Positions 18,032-26,709 of a stretch of DNA of 64,000 nt are shown here, piece after piece (the stretch's first letter is position 1; each line of letters opens with the position of its first letter). The notes under the pieces are model-generated. The model saw only the letters and a list, made by a program, of their open reading frames with translations. It did not search any database and was not told where the DNA came from. Source of the DNA: Brevundimonas subvibrioides ATCC 15264 (GTDB lineage: Bacteria > Pseudomonadota > Alphaproteobacteria > Caulobacterales > Caulobacteraceae); contig NC_014375.1 in NCBI RefSeq assembly GCF_000144605.1, positions 1,488,001 to 1,552,000 on the forward strand, given 5' to 3'. A program made the position numbers and the translations under genes.

Positions 18032-18936
18032 CGGATCGCCTCCACGTGCTGAACGGATCCTGTCTCGGTCATGAAGACGCTTTCCAGATCGGCCCCGATC
18101 CAGCGGGCCTCCTCGATATCGACACCGGCCTCGATCAGGGCGCGGAGCAGGGCGGGGGCCTCGGCCCGGGGCAGGGTAGCCAGGAGGGCGTCGCCCTCGA
18201 CCGTGGCCCGGTCGCCGAGGATGGCCATAGCCGGAGCCATCGGGGTCAGGGACAGGCGCAGGCGCTCGCCGGAGGAGGTCAGGTCGGTGACCGAGCCCTC
18301 ACGGACCAGTTTGCCCCGGTTCAGGATGGCGACCCGGTCGCAGACGCGCTGGACCTCCAGCAGCTGGTGGCTGGCCAGGACGACGGTGATGCCGTCCTTT
18401 TCCGACAGGGAGCGGATCAGGGCGCGCATCTCCTGGATGCCGGGCGGATCCATGCCGCTTGTGGGTTCATCGAGGATGACCAGTTCGGGCTCGGTGATCA
18501 GGGCGGCGGCGACGCCCAGCCGCTGCAGCATGCCCACGGAGAAGCCGCGCACCTTGCGGTCGGCGGCCTCGGTCAGGCCGACGCACTCCAGCCAGCCGGC
18601 GACGCGGGCGGCGTCGGGGGTCAGGCCGTGGGCGACGGACAGCCATTCCAGCACCTGGCGGGCGGTCATGTAGGGCGGGAAGCGCGGGGTCTCGATCATC
18701 GAGCCCATGCGCCGGCTGGCGGCCACGTCGCCGACCCGGCCACCCATGACGATGGCCTCGCCCTCGGTCGGACGGATCAGGCCCAGCAGGATGCGGAACA
18801 GGGTCGACTTGCCCGCACCGTTGGGGCCGAGCACGCCATAGACCCCGCCGCGCGGAATGGTCAGGCTGAGACCGTCCAGGGCGCGCACGGTCCCATAGGT
18901 CTTGGTCAGGGCGCGGGTTTCGATCACAGCGTTCAT
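18028..18936 (-). CDS. ABC transporter ATP-binding protein
   Basis: 302 residues from ATG 18936, giving MNAVIETRALTKTYGTVRAL, the usual N-terminus. Walker A is GPNGAGKST, the signature region is FSVGMLQRLGVA, Walker B is LVILDEPTSGMDP, and the switch histidine is in VVLASHQLLE. The C-terminal 80 residues form an extra domain as in NatA/CcmA-like exporters. With the permease it forms an ABC-2 exporter. The longer in-frame extension upstream is not conserved-looking and was rejected. Confidence 0.93.
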   Translation of the reverse strand: MNAVIETRALTKTYGTVRALDGLSLTIPRGGVYGVLGPNGAGKSTLFRILLGLIRPTEGEAIVMGGRVGDVAASRRMGSMIETPRFPPYMTARQVLEWLSVAHGLTPDAARVAGWLECVGLTEAADRKVRGFSVGMLQRLGVAAALITEPELVILDEPTSGMDPPGIQEMRALIRSLSEKDGITVVLASHQLLEVQRVCDRVAILNRGKLVREGSVTDLTSSGERLRLSLTPMAPAMAILGDRATVEGDALLATLPRAEAPALLRALIEAGVDIEEARWIGADLESVFMTETGSVQHVEAIR

Positions 18937-19182
18937 GGGCGGACCATCGCCCGGAGACGGGCGGTCGGCAAGCGGCCGGAGATTAAGGTTCTGACAGGTG
19001 TGGGGCAGTCGTTCCGGAGCGCAGGGGCTGGCGATGGCGTGGCCGTGGCGGCCGGAGGGCGCCGCCATGTCCTACCAACCGTGAATAGACGTGGGCACGC
19101 CTGGTGCAGCTTGCGGCTGTCACATTTCTCGACGAATGTGCCCGCCGCGTCAGTAGCGACGCGCTTGATCAGGTGAGACGAC

Positions 19183-22100
19183 GTGCCGACCTACAATGGA
19201 ACTCCTGGAAACGACACGACGCGCGGGTCTGCTGGCGATGACGACATCTCGGGGCTGGGCGGCAACGATATCCTGGAGGGGATGGGCGGCAACGACTTCA
19301 TCACCGGCGGCGACGGCGACGACGTTCTTCTGGGCGGCACCGGCACCGACGTCCTGTTCGGCGGGGCGGGGGACGACCTGCTGTGGGGGGGCGGTTACGG
19401 TAATACGGGCATCGCGACCCCGGATCAGGTGCGGGACGATCTGGACGGCGGCGAGGGCAATGACTCCCTGCTCATCGGACGCAACGACGTCGCCCTGGGC
19501 GGCAATGGCGACGACGAGTTCGAGATGGAGGGCGAGGGGGCCGAGTCGTGGACCGCGACCATGGACGGTGGCGCGGGTCAGGACATCGTCGACCTGACCT
19601 TTGTCCGCTATCGCACCATCGTCTATCTGGACCCCACCGGAGGCACCGAGGGTCTGGTGTTGCGGAACATGGAGCTGGTGGCTCTGGGGGGCTACGGTTC
19701 GAAGGTGTTCGGCGGAGCCCGCGTGGACGTGGTCTTCGGAGGTGCTGGCATCGACGACATCGATGGTGCCGGCGGCGACGACTTCCTGACGGGCGGAGGC
19801 GGTAACGACATCCTGGCGGGTGGCGACGGCGCGGACGTGCTGGTCGGCGGCAGCGGCAGCGACCTTCTGACCGGCGGGGCCGGGGCGGACATCTTCGGCT
19901 ATCTGTCGGCGCAGGACTCGCGGGCGGGCAGCCTGGACATCATCCAGGACTTCCAGACCGGCCTCGACGTCATCGATCTGACGGACCTCCAGCCGACCAG
20001 CGTCACCCTGAGCCAGGATGGCGCCTATACGCTGGTCTCGGCCCAGACACCGGGCGGGGCCTTTGCGGTGCGCGTGCTGGGCACGATCACCCTGGGCGAC
20101 GTGATCCCGACGTTCGCCGGCCTGACCGTTCAGGGGACGGCGGAAGGGGACGTGCTGAGCGGCACGGATCGCAGCGACACCTTCTACGGCTACGGCGGCG
20201 ACGACGTCCTGTCGGGCGGCGGCGGCAACGACGTCTTCATCGGCGGGTCGGGGAACGACACGATGATCGGCGGACAGGGCGACGACGCCTATGAGGTGAC
20301 CGAGGCCGGGGATGTCGTGACCGAGCAGGCGGGCGAGGGCAGCGACACCGTCTACAGCTATCTGGACAGCTACACCCTGGCGGCCAATGTCGAGACGCTG
20401 GCGCTGGTGGGGTCGGCCCGGGCGGGCATCGGCAATGCCGGGAACAACACCCTGATCGGCAATGCCGGGGCCAATCTGCTGGTCGGCGGGGCCGGGGTCG
20501 ACCGGATGGTCGGCGGCCAGGGCGACGATTTCTATGAGGTGACCGAGGCCGGCGACGTGGTGGTCGAGGCCGCCGGCGAGGGCACGGACACCGTCTATTC
20601 CTATCTGGAGACCTATACGGCCTCGGCCAATGTCGAGCGGCTTGAGCTGGCCGGGCGGGCGCGGAACGGGTCGACCAATGCGGACGGCGGGACCGTCATC
20701 GGCAACGCCCTGGACAACACCCTGACCGTCGGCGGCGGCTCGGCCGTGCTGATCGGCGGCGGCGGCAGCGACACGGCCGTGATCGGCGGGGCGCGGGCCG
20801 GGTTCACGATCGCCACCAACAGCGGGATCACCACCGTGACCGGCGGGGGCCCGGACGATCACACTGGCCGGGGTGGAGCGGATCCAGTTCTCGGACCAGG
20901 TCGTGGTCCTGACGACCGGCCAGACCCTGGTCGGAACCCGGGCGGCGGCGAGGTCCTGAACGGGGCCGACGGCTATGACAGCCTCTATGGCAACGGCGGC
21001 AACGATGTGCTGTTCGGCTACGGCGGGATCGACGTCCTGGTCGGGGGCGACGGCGCGGACATCATGGTCGGCGGCGACGGCGACGACACCTATGAGGTCA
21101 GCGAGGTCGCCGACAACATCCAGGAAGGGGCCGGCGAGGGCTTCGACACCGTCTTCGCCTATGCCAGCGGCTATACCCTGGCCGCCAACACGGAATCACT
21201 GCGCCTCGTGGGGTCGGCGACGACCGGCTACGGCAATGCGGGCGACAACACCCTGGTCGGCAACGGGCTGGACAATCTGCTGGTCGGCGGAGCCGGCAAC
21301 GACACCTTCTACGGCGGCACGGGCGACGACACCTACGAGGTCACCGAGGCCGGCGACGTCGTGGTCGAGGCCGCCGGCGAGGGCATCGACACCATCTTCA
21401 GCTACGTCACCTACACGCTGGGGGCCAATGTCGAGAACCTGCGTCTGGTCGGCACGGCCGTGAACGCCACCGGCAACGCGCTGAACAACATGATCGTGGG
21501 CAACGACGGCAACAACGTGCTGATCGGCGGGGCCGGCAACGACATCATGGTCGGCTCGCTCGGCAACGACGCCTATGAGGTCACCGAGGCGGGCGACGTC
21601 GTCTACGAGGCCGCCGGCGAAGGCACCGACACGGTCTATTCCTACATCGACACCTACCAGATGTCCTTGAACGTGGAGGCGCTCTACCTCGTCGGTTCGG
21701 GCCGGGTCGGGCTGGGCTCGACGGGCAACGACACGATCGTCGGCAACGGGCTGAACAACATCCTGAACGGCAACGCCGGCAACGACATCCTGACCGGCGG
21801 GGCGGGCGTCGACCAGTTCTGGCATCTGGCCGGCGGAGGCCATGACCGGATCACCGACTTCTCGACCGGCTCAGGCGAGATGATCGTCCTGTCCCAGAGC
21901 CAGTTCGCCAACTTCGCCGCCGTCCAGGCCGCCATGACCCAGTCGGGATCGAACGTGATCATCACCGTCAGCGAGACGCAGTCGCTGACGCTGAGCAACG
22001 TCACCATCGGACAGTTGACGGTGCACAATTTCGCCTTCAACGGCCCCCCCGCCGGTGCCCCGGTCTCGCCGCTCGAGGAGACTGCGTCCAAGGCGGCGAG

Positions 22101-22212
22101 CCTGCAGGCGTGGGACGCGGACGCCGTGACCTGGCATGACGGCCCGGCGCTGCCGCATCACGACGCAGCCCTGCCCTGGCTGCCGACCCAGATCCAGGAT
22201 CACTGGGTCTAG
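19183..22212 (+). CDS. Large RTX (calcium-binding repeat) protein, probably type I secreted
   Basis: 1009 residues starting at GTG 19183 behind AGGTGA (19171-19176). No Sec signal is present, as expected for type I secretion. Residues 1-240 carry dense GGxGxDxLx nonapeptides (e.g. GLGGNDILEGMGGNDFITGGDGDD), then GADIFGYLSAQDSRAG leads into a serralysin-like C-terminal module. From about 20284 the protein becomes five modules of about 80 residues, each YEVTEAGDVV-EAAGEG-DTVYSY-YTLAANVE-L-LVGSA followed by NNTLIGN/LLVGGAG repeats. Each RTX turn binds Ca2+ outside the cell. Around 20851-20945 the reading frame is locally shifted (see findings). No T1SS genes are in the window. The biological role is unknown; surface-layer or adhesin functions are possible. 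Confidence 0.88.
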   Translation: MPTYNGTPGNDTTRGSAGDDDISGLGGNDILEGMGGNDFITGGDGDDVLLGGTGTDVLFGGAGDDLLWGGGYGNTGIATPDQVRDDLDGGEGNDSLLIGRNDVALGGNGDDEFEMEGEGAESWTATMDGGAGQDIVDLTFVRYRTIVYLDPTGGTEGLVLRNMELVALGGYGSKVFGGARVDVVFGGAGIDDIDGAGGDDFLTGGGGNDILAGGDGADVLVGGSGSDLLTGGAGADIFGYLSAQDSRAGSLDIIQDFQTGLDVIDLTDLQPTSVTLSQDGAYTLVSAQTPGGAFAVRVLGTITLGDVIPTFAGLTVQGTAEGDVLSGTDRSDTFYGYGGDDVLSGGGGNDVFIGGSGNDTMIGGQGDDAYEVTEAGDVVTEQAGEGSDTVYSYLDSYTLAANVETLALVGSARAGIGNAGNNTLIGNAGANLLVGGAGVDRMVGGQGDDFYEVTEAGDVVVEAAGEGTDTVYSYLETYTASANVERLELAGRARNGSTNADGGTVIGNALDNTLTVGGGSAVLIGGGGSDTAVIGGARAGFTIATNSGITTVTGGGPDDHTGRGGADPVLGPGRGPDDRPDPGRNPGGGEVLNGADGYDSLYGNGGNDVLFGYGGIDVLVGGDGADIMVGGDGDDTYEVSEVADNIQEGAGEGFDTVFAYASGYTLAANTESLRLVGSATTGYGNAGDNTLVGNGLDNLLVGGAGNDTFYGGTGDDTYEVTEAGDVVVEAAGEGIDTIFSYVTYTLGANVENLRLVGTAVNATGNALNNMIVGNDGNNVLIGGAGNDIMVGSLGNDAYEVTEAGDVVYEAAGEGTDTVYSYIDTYQMSLNVEALYLVGSGRVGLGSTGNDTIVGNGLNNILNGNAGNDILTGGAGVDQFWHLAGGGHDRITDFSTGSGEMIVLSQSQFANFAAVQAAMTQSGSNVIITVSETQSLTLSNVTIGQLTVHNFAFNGPPAGAPVSPLEETASKAASLQAWDADAVTWHDGPALPHHDAALPWLPTQIQDHWV
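20284..21820 (+). repeat. Five about 240-bp tandem modules within the RTX gene
   Basis: Modules begin near 20284, 20530, 21091, 21331 and 21571. Each encodes a YEVTEAGDVV start, an EAAGEGTDTV turn, a YTLAANVE-L-L strand pair and two or three RTX turns. Spacing is 240-246 bp except between modules 2 and 3, where the frame-shifted segment lies. Confidence 0.8.
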
Positions 22213-22541
22213 GCGCCCGGCTCCAGCCCGGCGAACCAGTCGGCATAGATGGTGGTGCGGGCCATGTGGCGGTTCAGGTCGGGGCTGGCGTCCGTCCACC
22301 AGACGGGTCCGCGCTCGCCCAGCGCGATCTTGGCGTCGTCGACCTGCCTGCGGGCCTCGGCCATCGCCGCTGCGTCGCCGGAGCGCCGGGCCAGCCGCAC
22401 GGCGTTTCGGCCCCGCATGAGGTCCGAGACCCGCTGCTGCCGTTCGGCCTCCGGCAGGGCGGGGTTGGACCTGCGCCAGAGCCGCCCCCGGACCACGAAA
22501 TATCGGCCGTCCGGCGTGTCGGGATAGACCGGCGCCGTCAT
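22209..22541 (-). CDS. Conserved hypothetical protein
   Basis: 110 residues from ATG 22541. The sequence contains GRYFVVRGRLWRRSNPALPE at the N-terminus, an Arg/Ala-rich helix in the middle, and WWTDASPDLNRHMARTTIYADWF at the C-terminus; this WTDxxPDxNRxM pattern is familiar from uncharacterised alphaproteobacterial proteins. It has no signal peptide or membrane segment. Overlaps the end of the SGNH hydrolase gene by 4 bases, so it is translationally coupled to it. The two stop codons with the RTX gene meet convergently. Function unknown. Confidence 0.7.
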   Translation of the reverse strand: MTAPVYPDTPDGRYFVVRGRLWRRSNPALPEAERQQRVSDLMRGRNAVRLARRSGDAAAMAEARRQVDDAKIALGERGPVWWTDASPDLNRHMARTTIYADWFAGLEPGA

Positions 22542-23110
22542 CCCCTCTTCCGGATGTGCTGGCGGGACAGCGCGTGATGGACAGCCGGCGCGAGCCGTTG
22601 CGCGATGAGGGCAATGCCCTGCGCATTGGGGTGGATCCGGTCGGGCTGGTTGTAGCGGGGATCCAGCGCGACGCCGTCCAGAAGGAAGGGATAGAGCGGG
22701 ATGTCGTGCCGCCGTGCCACCGCCGGGAAGACGGCGTCGAAAGCGGGCGCATAGCCGGTCAGCCACGGCGGGGCGCGCATGCCGCACAGCAGCACATCCA
22801 TTCCGCGGGCCAGCAGACGCGAGACGATGGCGTCGAGCGTCGCCTCGATGCGGTCGGGGGCGCGGACCTGCATCATGTCATTGGCCCCCAACGCGACGAC
22901 ACAAAGACGGGTGCGGGGCGGCACGGCCGTGTCGATCCGGGCCAGACCGTCGCCGGTCGTGTCGCCGTGCACGCCCGCGCCGATGACGGTCGCCGGGACG
23001 TCCAGGCGGGACAGGGCGCGCTCCAGCTGGACGGGCAGGGCCTGGTCCACGGACAGGCCGTAGCCGGCCGACAGGGAGTCGCCCAGCAGGGTCACCACCG
23101 GCCGGTCCAT
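22538..23110 (-). CDS. SGNH-family esterase / acyl-CoA thioesterase I-like (TesA type)
   Basis: 190 residues, with the SGNH blocks in order: block I GDSLSAGYGL (catalytic Ser near residue 12), block II glycine in GVHGDTTGDG, block III LGANDMM, and block V DRIHPNAQG (Asp and His). This matches multifunctional TesA/arylesterase enzymes that hydrolyse acyl esters and thioesters. No signal peptide is visible, whereas E. coli TesA has one, so a cytosolic location is likely. It is followed by the coupled hypothetical gene. Confidence 0.88.
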   Translation of the reverse strand: MDRPVVTLLGDSLSAGYGLSVDQALPVQLERALSRLDVPATVIGAGVHGDTTGDGLARIDTAVPPRTRLCVVALGANDMMQVRAPDRIEATLDAIVSRLLARGMDVLLCGMRAPPWLTGYAPAFDAVFPAVARRHDIPLYPFLLDGVALDPRYNQPDRIHPNAQGIALIAQRLAPAVHHALSRQHIRKRG

Positions 23111-23117
23111 CGTCGGA

Positions 23118-23423
23118 TCAGCCCTTCGCCGCCTGGCCGCCCATCTCCGTGAAGGCGGCCTGGATCACGGCCACGTCGTCGTCGTTCCCGACATCCACCG
23201 AGACCTCGATCCGCCCGTTGAGGGCCCCGTCGTTGCGCTGGGGCTGGCCGGGCGCGGCGGAGGCCTGATCCGAGCCGGAGACGTCTTCGCCGGCGGAGTT
23301 GGCGGCCCCCTCCGGCGCGACGAAGATGTCCGTACGTTCGATGCCGTGTTCCTGGACCAGACGTTCGATGGCGAGCTCGGCGTCGCGACGGGTGGCGAAG
23401 GTGGTGTTCAGCGTCTGGCTCAT
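23118..23423 (-). CDS. Small conserved hypothetical protein
   Basis: 101 residues. Two short alpha/beta blocks are seen: TLNTTFATRRDAELAIERLVQEHGIERTDIFVAP at the N-terminus and GRIEVSVDVGNDDDVAVIQAAFTEMGG at the C-terminus. They are joined by an acidic, Ser/Ala/Gly-rich linker. This looks like two ferredoxin-like half-folds, similar to proteins described as heat-shock/stress-related in other genera, but that is a loose resemblance. It lies 7 bases from the TesA-like gene on the same strand and probably heads that small operon. Function unknown. Confidence 0.65.
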   Translation of the reverse strand: MSQTLNTTFATRRDAELAIERLVQEHGIERTDIFVAPEGAANSAGEDVSGSDQASAAPGQPQRNDGALNGRIEVSVDVGNDDDVAVIQAAFTEMGGQAAKG

Positions 23424-23588
23424 GGTCCGGCTCCGGTGAGGGTTGGAAGGCTGAACGCCCTGCTGTGGCGAGCGCTCCGTCGCCGCGCGGTTTTGCCCGG
23501 CCGCGGCGGGCGTGGTCGGACGACCGGGTGTCGCCGCCCTGTCTCATATCGACCCTATGCCGGACGGCTTCTGCTTCAAGGCCGACCC

Positions 23589-24785
23589 ATGCCGCGTCTT
23601 CTGATCGTTCTGCTGACCCTTTTCCTCGCTGGCTGCGCGACCGCTCCGGCGGGTCCGCCGCAGTCTCGACCCCTGACCCTCCTGATCTCCATCGACGGGT
23701 TCCGGTCGGACTATCTGGACCGGGGCGCGACGCCGGTGCTGGCGGGACTGGCGGCCGAAGGGGCAACGGGGCCGATGCGGCCGTCGTTTCCCAGCCTGAC
23801 CTTCTCGAACCACTACACGCTGGTGACCGGGCTGCATCCCGACCACCACGGCATGGTGGGCAACAATTTCGACGATCCGGTGCTGGGCCGTTTCAACCAG
23901 GCACGGAAGGAAACCGGGTGGTGGAACGAGGCCGAGCCGATCTGGGTCACGGCCGAGACGGCGGGGCTGACCGCGGCGACCATGTTCTGGCCGGGGTCGG
24001 AGACGGAAATCCGGGGGCGGCGGCCGACGTACTGGCGGCCCTATGACAGCGCGGTCAGCAATGAGGCGCGGGTGGATCAGGTGCTGGCATGGCTGGACCT
24101 GGCAGACGGGCGGCCGGATCTGGTGACGCTGTATTTCGACGTGGTGGACACGGTGGGCCATGCGACGGGGCCGGGGTCACCGGAAACCCTGGCGGCGGCG
24201 GGTCAGGTCGATGCCGCGATCGGCGGGCTGGTGCAGGGGCTGAAGGACCGGGGTCTGTATGACCGCACGACGCTGGTGATCGTGTCGGACCACGGCATGG
24301 CCCCCATCCGCCCTGACCAGACCATCTATCTGGACGATGCGCTGCCGGCGGGCGCGCTGGACGTCATCTACGCCAGCGGGGTCGCCTATCTGGCCCCGAT
24401 GCCGGGTCATGAGGCGGCGGTGGATGCGGCCCTGATCGGGCGCAAAGACCACTACGAATGCTGGCGGCGTGGAGAGCTTCCGGCGCGGTTCGTGCTGGGC
24501 ACCAATCCACGCGTGCCGCCGATCGTCTGCCTGGCCGACATCGGCTGGTATCTGGCAAGCCGTGCGCGGCCCCTGAGGTCACCGGGCGGGGCCCACGGGT
24601 TCGACAATGCCTCGACCGAGATGCAGGCCCTGTTCATCGCCCGTGGGCCGTCCATCCGGACGGGCGTGGTGTTGCGGGACATGGACAGCGTCGATGTGCA
24701 GCCCCTGCTGGGGCGGCTTCTGGGGATCGCGGTTCCGGTTGGGGACGGGCGTGCGGCCGATAGTCTGCCGGCCATAAGACGGTAA
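23589..24785 (+). CDS. Nucleotide pyrophosphatase/phosphodiesterase (NPP) family lipoprotein
   Basis: 398 residues. A lipoprotein signal (LLIVLLTLFLAGC, Cys about residue 16) places it in the cell envelope. It belongs to the alkaline phosphatase superfamily, NPP branch: metal-binding Asp in ISIDGFRSDYL, nucleophile Thr71 in PSLTFSNHYTLVTG, Asp/His metal ligands in DVVDTVGHATGP and VSDHGMAP, and the late His in GAHGFDN. NPPs cleave phosphodiester bonds in nucleotides or other diesters; the true substrate is unknown. ATG 23589 was chosen because the signal peptide begins there. Confidence 0.9.
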   Translation: MPRLLIVLLTLFLAGCATAPAGPPQSRPLTLLISIDGFRSDYLDRGATPVLAGLAAEGATGPMRPSFPSLTFSNHYTLVTGLHPDHHGMVGNNFDDPVLGRFNQARKETGWWNEAEPIWVTAETAGLTAATMFWPGSETEIRGRRPTYWRPYDSAVSNEARVDQVLAWLDLADGRPDLVTLYFDVVDTVGHATGPGSPETLAAAGQVDAAIGGLVQGLKDRGLYDRTTLVIVSDHGMAPIRPDQTIYLDDALPAGALDVIYASGVAYLAPMPGHEAAVDAALIGRKDHYECWRRGELPARFVLGTNPRVPPIVCLADIGWYLASRARPLRSPGGAHGFDNASTEMQALFIARGPSIRTGVVLRDMDSVDVQPLLGRLLGIAVPVGDGRAADSLPAIRR

Positions 24786-24855
24786 GACACCGCCTTGATG
24801 CGGCCCGAAATCGGTACAGATATGGGTGTCCGCTATGACTGAACCCTGGAATGCC

Positions 24856-26253
24856 ATGAAGACCTCGACCCTCGCCCTGACCGCGGCGCTGGCTCTGGCC
24901 GCGTGCGGGAATGCCAACTCGACCAAGGCCCAGGACGGCGTGTTCGCCGAGCCGACGAACCGGACCACGCCGACCGACGTCTCGACCATGAAGCAGAGCT
25001 TCTCTCCGGTCGTGCGCGAGGCAGCCCCGGCGGTGGTGAACATCTCGGCGCGATCGATCCAGAGAGTGCAGGCGGACCCCTTCTTCCAGATGTTCGGCGG
25101 CGGGATGCCGCGGGAGCGGGTGGCGGAATCCGCCGGCTCGGGCGTGATCGTGCGGTCCGACGGCATCGTCGTGACCAACAACCACGTCATCGAGGGGGCC
25201 CAGCAGATCCGGGTCGTCCTGAATGACCGGCGCGAGTTCCCGGCCGAGGTGATCCTGGCCGACGAACGCAGCGACATCGCGGTGCTGCGGCTGACGGGGG
25301 TCACCGAGCAGCTGCCGGTCCTGGCCATCGACGACCGCGAGGAACAGCAGGTCGGCGATCTGGTGCTGGCCATCGGCAATCCGTTCGGCGTGGGCCAGAC
25401 CGTGACCAACGGGATCATTTCGGCGCTGAATCGGACCGAGACGGGCATCAGCGATTCGGGCTCGTTCATCCAGACGGATGCGGCGATCAATCCGGGCAAC
25501 TCCGGCGGGCCGCTGGTCGACATGGACGGCGACGTGATCGGCATCAACACGGCCATCTTCTCGCGGTCGGGGTCCTCCTCGGGGGTCGGGTTCGCGGTGC
25601 CGGCCTCGATGGTGCGGCGGGTGGTGGATTCGGCGCTGGGCGGCGCGACGGCGGTGGTGCGGCCCTGGCTGGGCGTGAAGGGCGACAGCGTGACGGCCGA
25701 TATCGCGCGGTCGCTGGGTCTCGCGCGGCCGCAGGGCCTGATCGTCACCGACGTCTATGCCAACGGACCCGGCGCGCGGGCGGGACTGCGCGAAGGCGAC
25801 GTCATCACCGCCATCGACGGGGCAGAGATCAACGACCAGGGCGGACTGAACTTCCGGATCGGGACGCGGGACCCCAACGATTCCGTCGCGGTGACGGTGC
25901 TGCGGGAGGGGCAGTCCCAGACGCTCAACGCCCGGGTGCAGAGCCTGCCGGGCGACGCCAAGGGCAATGGCCAGACGATCGAGCAGGGCCCGTTCGCGGG
26001 GGCGCAGGTCGCGGCGCTGAACCCGGCGCTGGCCGACCGGCTGGGCGGCGATCCCTTCGCCAGCGGCGCGATCGTCACCGACGTGGCGCGCAACAGCTAT
26101 GCCTATCGCGCCAACGGCTTCCTGCCGGGCGATGTCGTGACCCAGATCGACGGGCGGCCGGTGCGCGACCTGTCGGCGATCCAGCGCGCCACGCGGGGGT
26201 CGGAGGTGTCCATGCTGCGGCAGGGCCGGGCGATGTCGGGGCGGGTGCGTTAG
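24856..26253 (+). CDS. HtrA/DegP-family periplasmic serine endoprotease
   Basis: 465 residues from ATG 24856. A trypsin-like domain carries the triad His110 (VVTNNHVIEG), Asp140 (ERSDIAVLRL) and Ser216 (NPGNSGGPL), followed by two PDZ domains (about 270-360 and 385-465). HtrA proteases degrade misfolded envelope proteins. The N-terminus ends in ALALAAC, which reads as a lipobox, so it may be membrane-anchored rather than soluble. Alternative in-frame starts at 24826 (GTG) and 24835 would put 7-10 residues before the signal. A possible promoter, TTGATG-N17-AGATAT, lies at 24795-24823. Its stop overlaps the opposite gene's stop. Confidence 0.94.
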   Translation: MKTSTLALTAALALAACGNANSTKAQDGVFAEPTNRTTPTDVSTMKQSFSPVVREAAPAVVNISARSIQRVQADPFFQMFGGGMPRERVAESAGSGVIVRSDGIVVTNNHVIEGAQQIRVVLNDRREFPAEVILADERSDIAVLRLTGVTEQLPVLAIDDREEQQVGDLVLAIGNPFGVGQTVTNGIISALNRTETGISDSGSFIQTDAAINPGNSGGPLVDMDGDVIGINTAIFSRSGSSSGVGFAVPASMVRRVVDSALGGATAVVRPWLGVKGDSVTADIARSLGLARPQGLIVTDVYANGPGARAGLREGDVITAIDGAEINDQGGLNFRIGTRDPNDSVAVTVLREGQSQTLNARVQSLPGDAKGNGQTIEQGPFAGAQVAALNPALADRLGGDPFASGAIVTDVARNSYAYRANGFLPGDVVTQIDGRPVRDLSAIQRATRGSEVSMLRQGRAMSGRVR

Positions 26254-26666
26254 GCTTTGATCGGCGCGGCGATCGACCAGGTGTGACCGAACGGGTCCAT
26301 GACCCGGCCGTAGCGGTCGCCCCAGAACTGGTCTGCCATCGGCATCAGCGGCACGGCCCCTGCGGTCACGGCGCGGTTCCACCATTCGTCGGCGTCGTCG
26401 ACCTGGAGGTGCAGGGCCACGCCGACGGGCACGATGTCCGATGCGTTGCCGTATTCGGGGAACTCGTCCGAGATCATCACGACGCCGTCGTTGATCAGCA
26501 GCCGGCTGTGGAGCACCCGCTCGCCGTCGTCGGCGAGGTTGCGGAACAGCTCCTCGGCCCCGAAGGCGGCGCGGTAGAACTCCACTGCCGCCTGACCGCC
26601 GCGCGACGGGATGGTCAGATAGGGGATGACGCCGCCGGTCGGGGCCGCAGGGGTCTGATCGGTCAT
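26250..26666 (-). CDS. VOC-family (PhnB/glyoxalase-like) protein
   Basis: 138 residues with the PhnB-like fold: IPYLTIPSRGGQAAVEFYRAAFGAEELFR at the N-terminus and a second half containing VALHLQVDDADEWWNRAVTAGA and DRYGRVMDPFGHTWSIA. VOC proteins bind a metal and catalyse varied reactions, or bind drugs; this branch is mostly uncharacterised. ATG 26666 was chosen because the longer frame overlaps the rarA promoter. Convergent with the HtrA gene and divergent from rarA, only 43 bases away. Confidence 0.85.
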   Translation of the reverse strand: MTDQTPAAPTGGVIPYLTIPSRGGQAAVEFYRAAFGAEELFRNLADDGERVLHSRLLINDGVVMISDEFPEYGNASDIVPVGVALHLQVDDADEWWNRAVTAGAVPLMPMADQFWGDRYGRVMDPFGHTWSIAAPIKA

Positions 26667-26676
26667 CGTCTGTCCT

Positions 26677-26704
26677 TTGTCCGGGCGCGCGAGCGACCTA
26701 CATA
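26677..26704 (+). promoter_or_regulatory. Promoter candidate for rarA (possibly leaderless)
   Basis: TTGTCC (26677-26682), a 16-base spacer and TACATA (26699-26704). The rarA ATG begins 6 bases after the -10 element, so the transcript would begin at or next to the start codon. No Shine-Dalgarno sequence is seen. Confidence 0.4.
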
Positions 26705-26709
26705 GCGTC

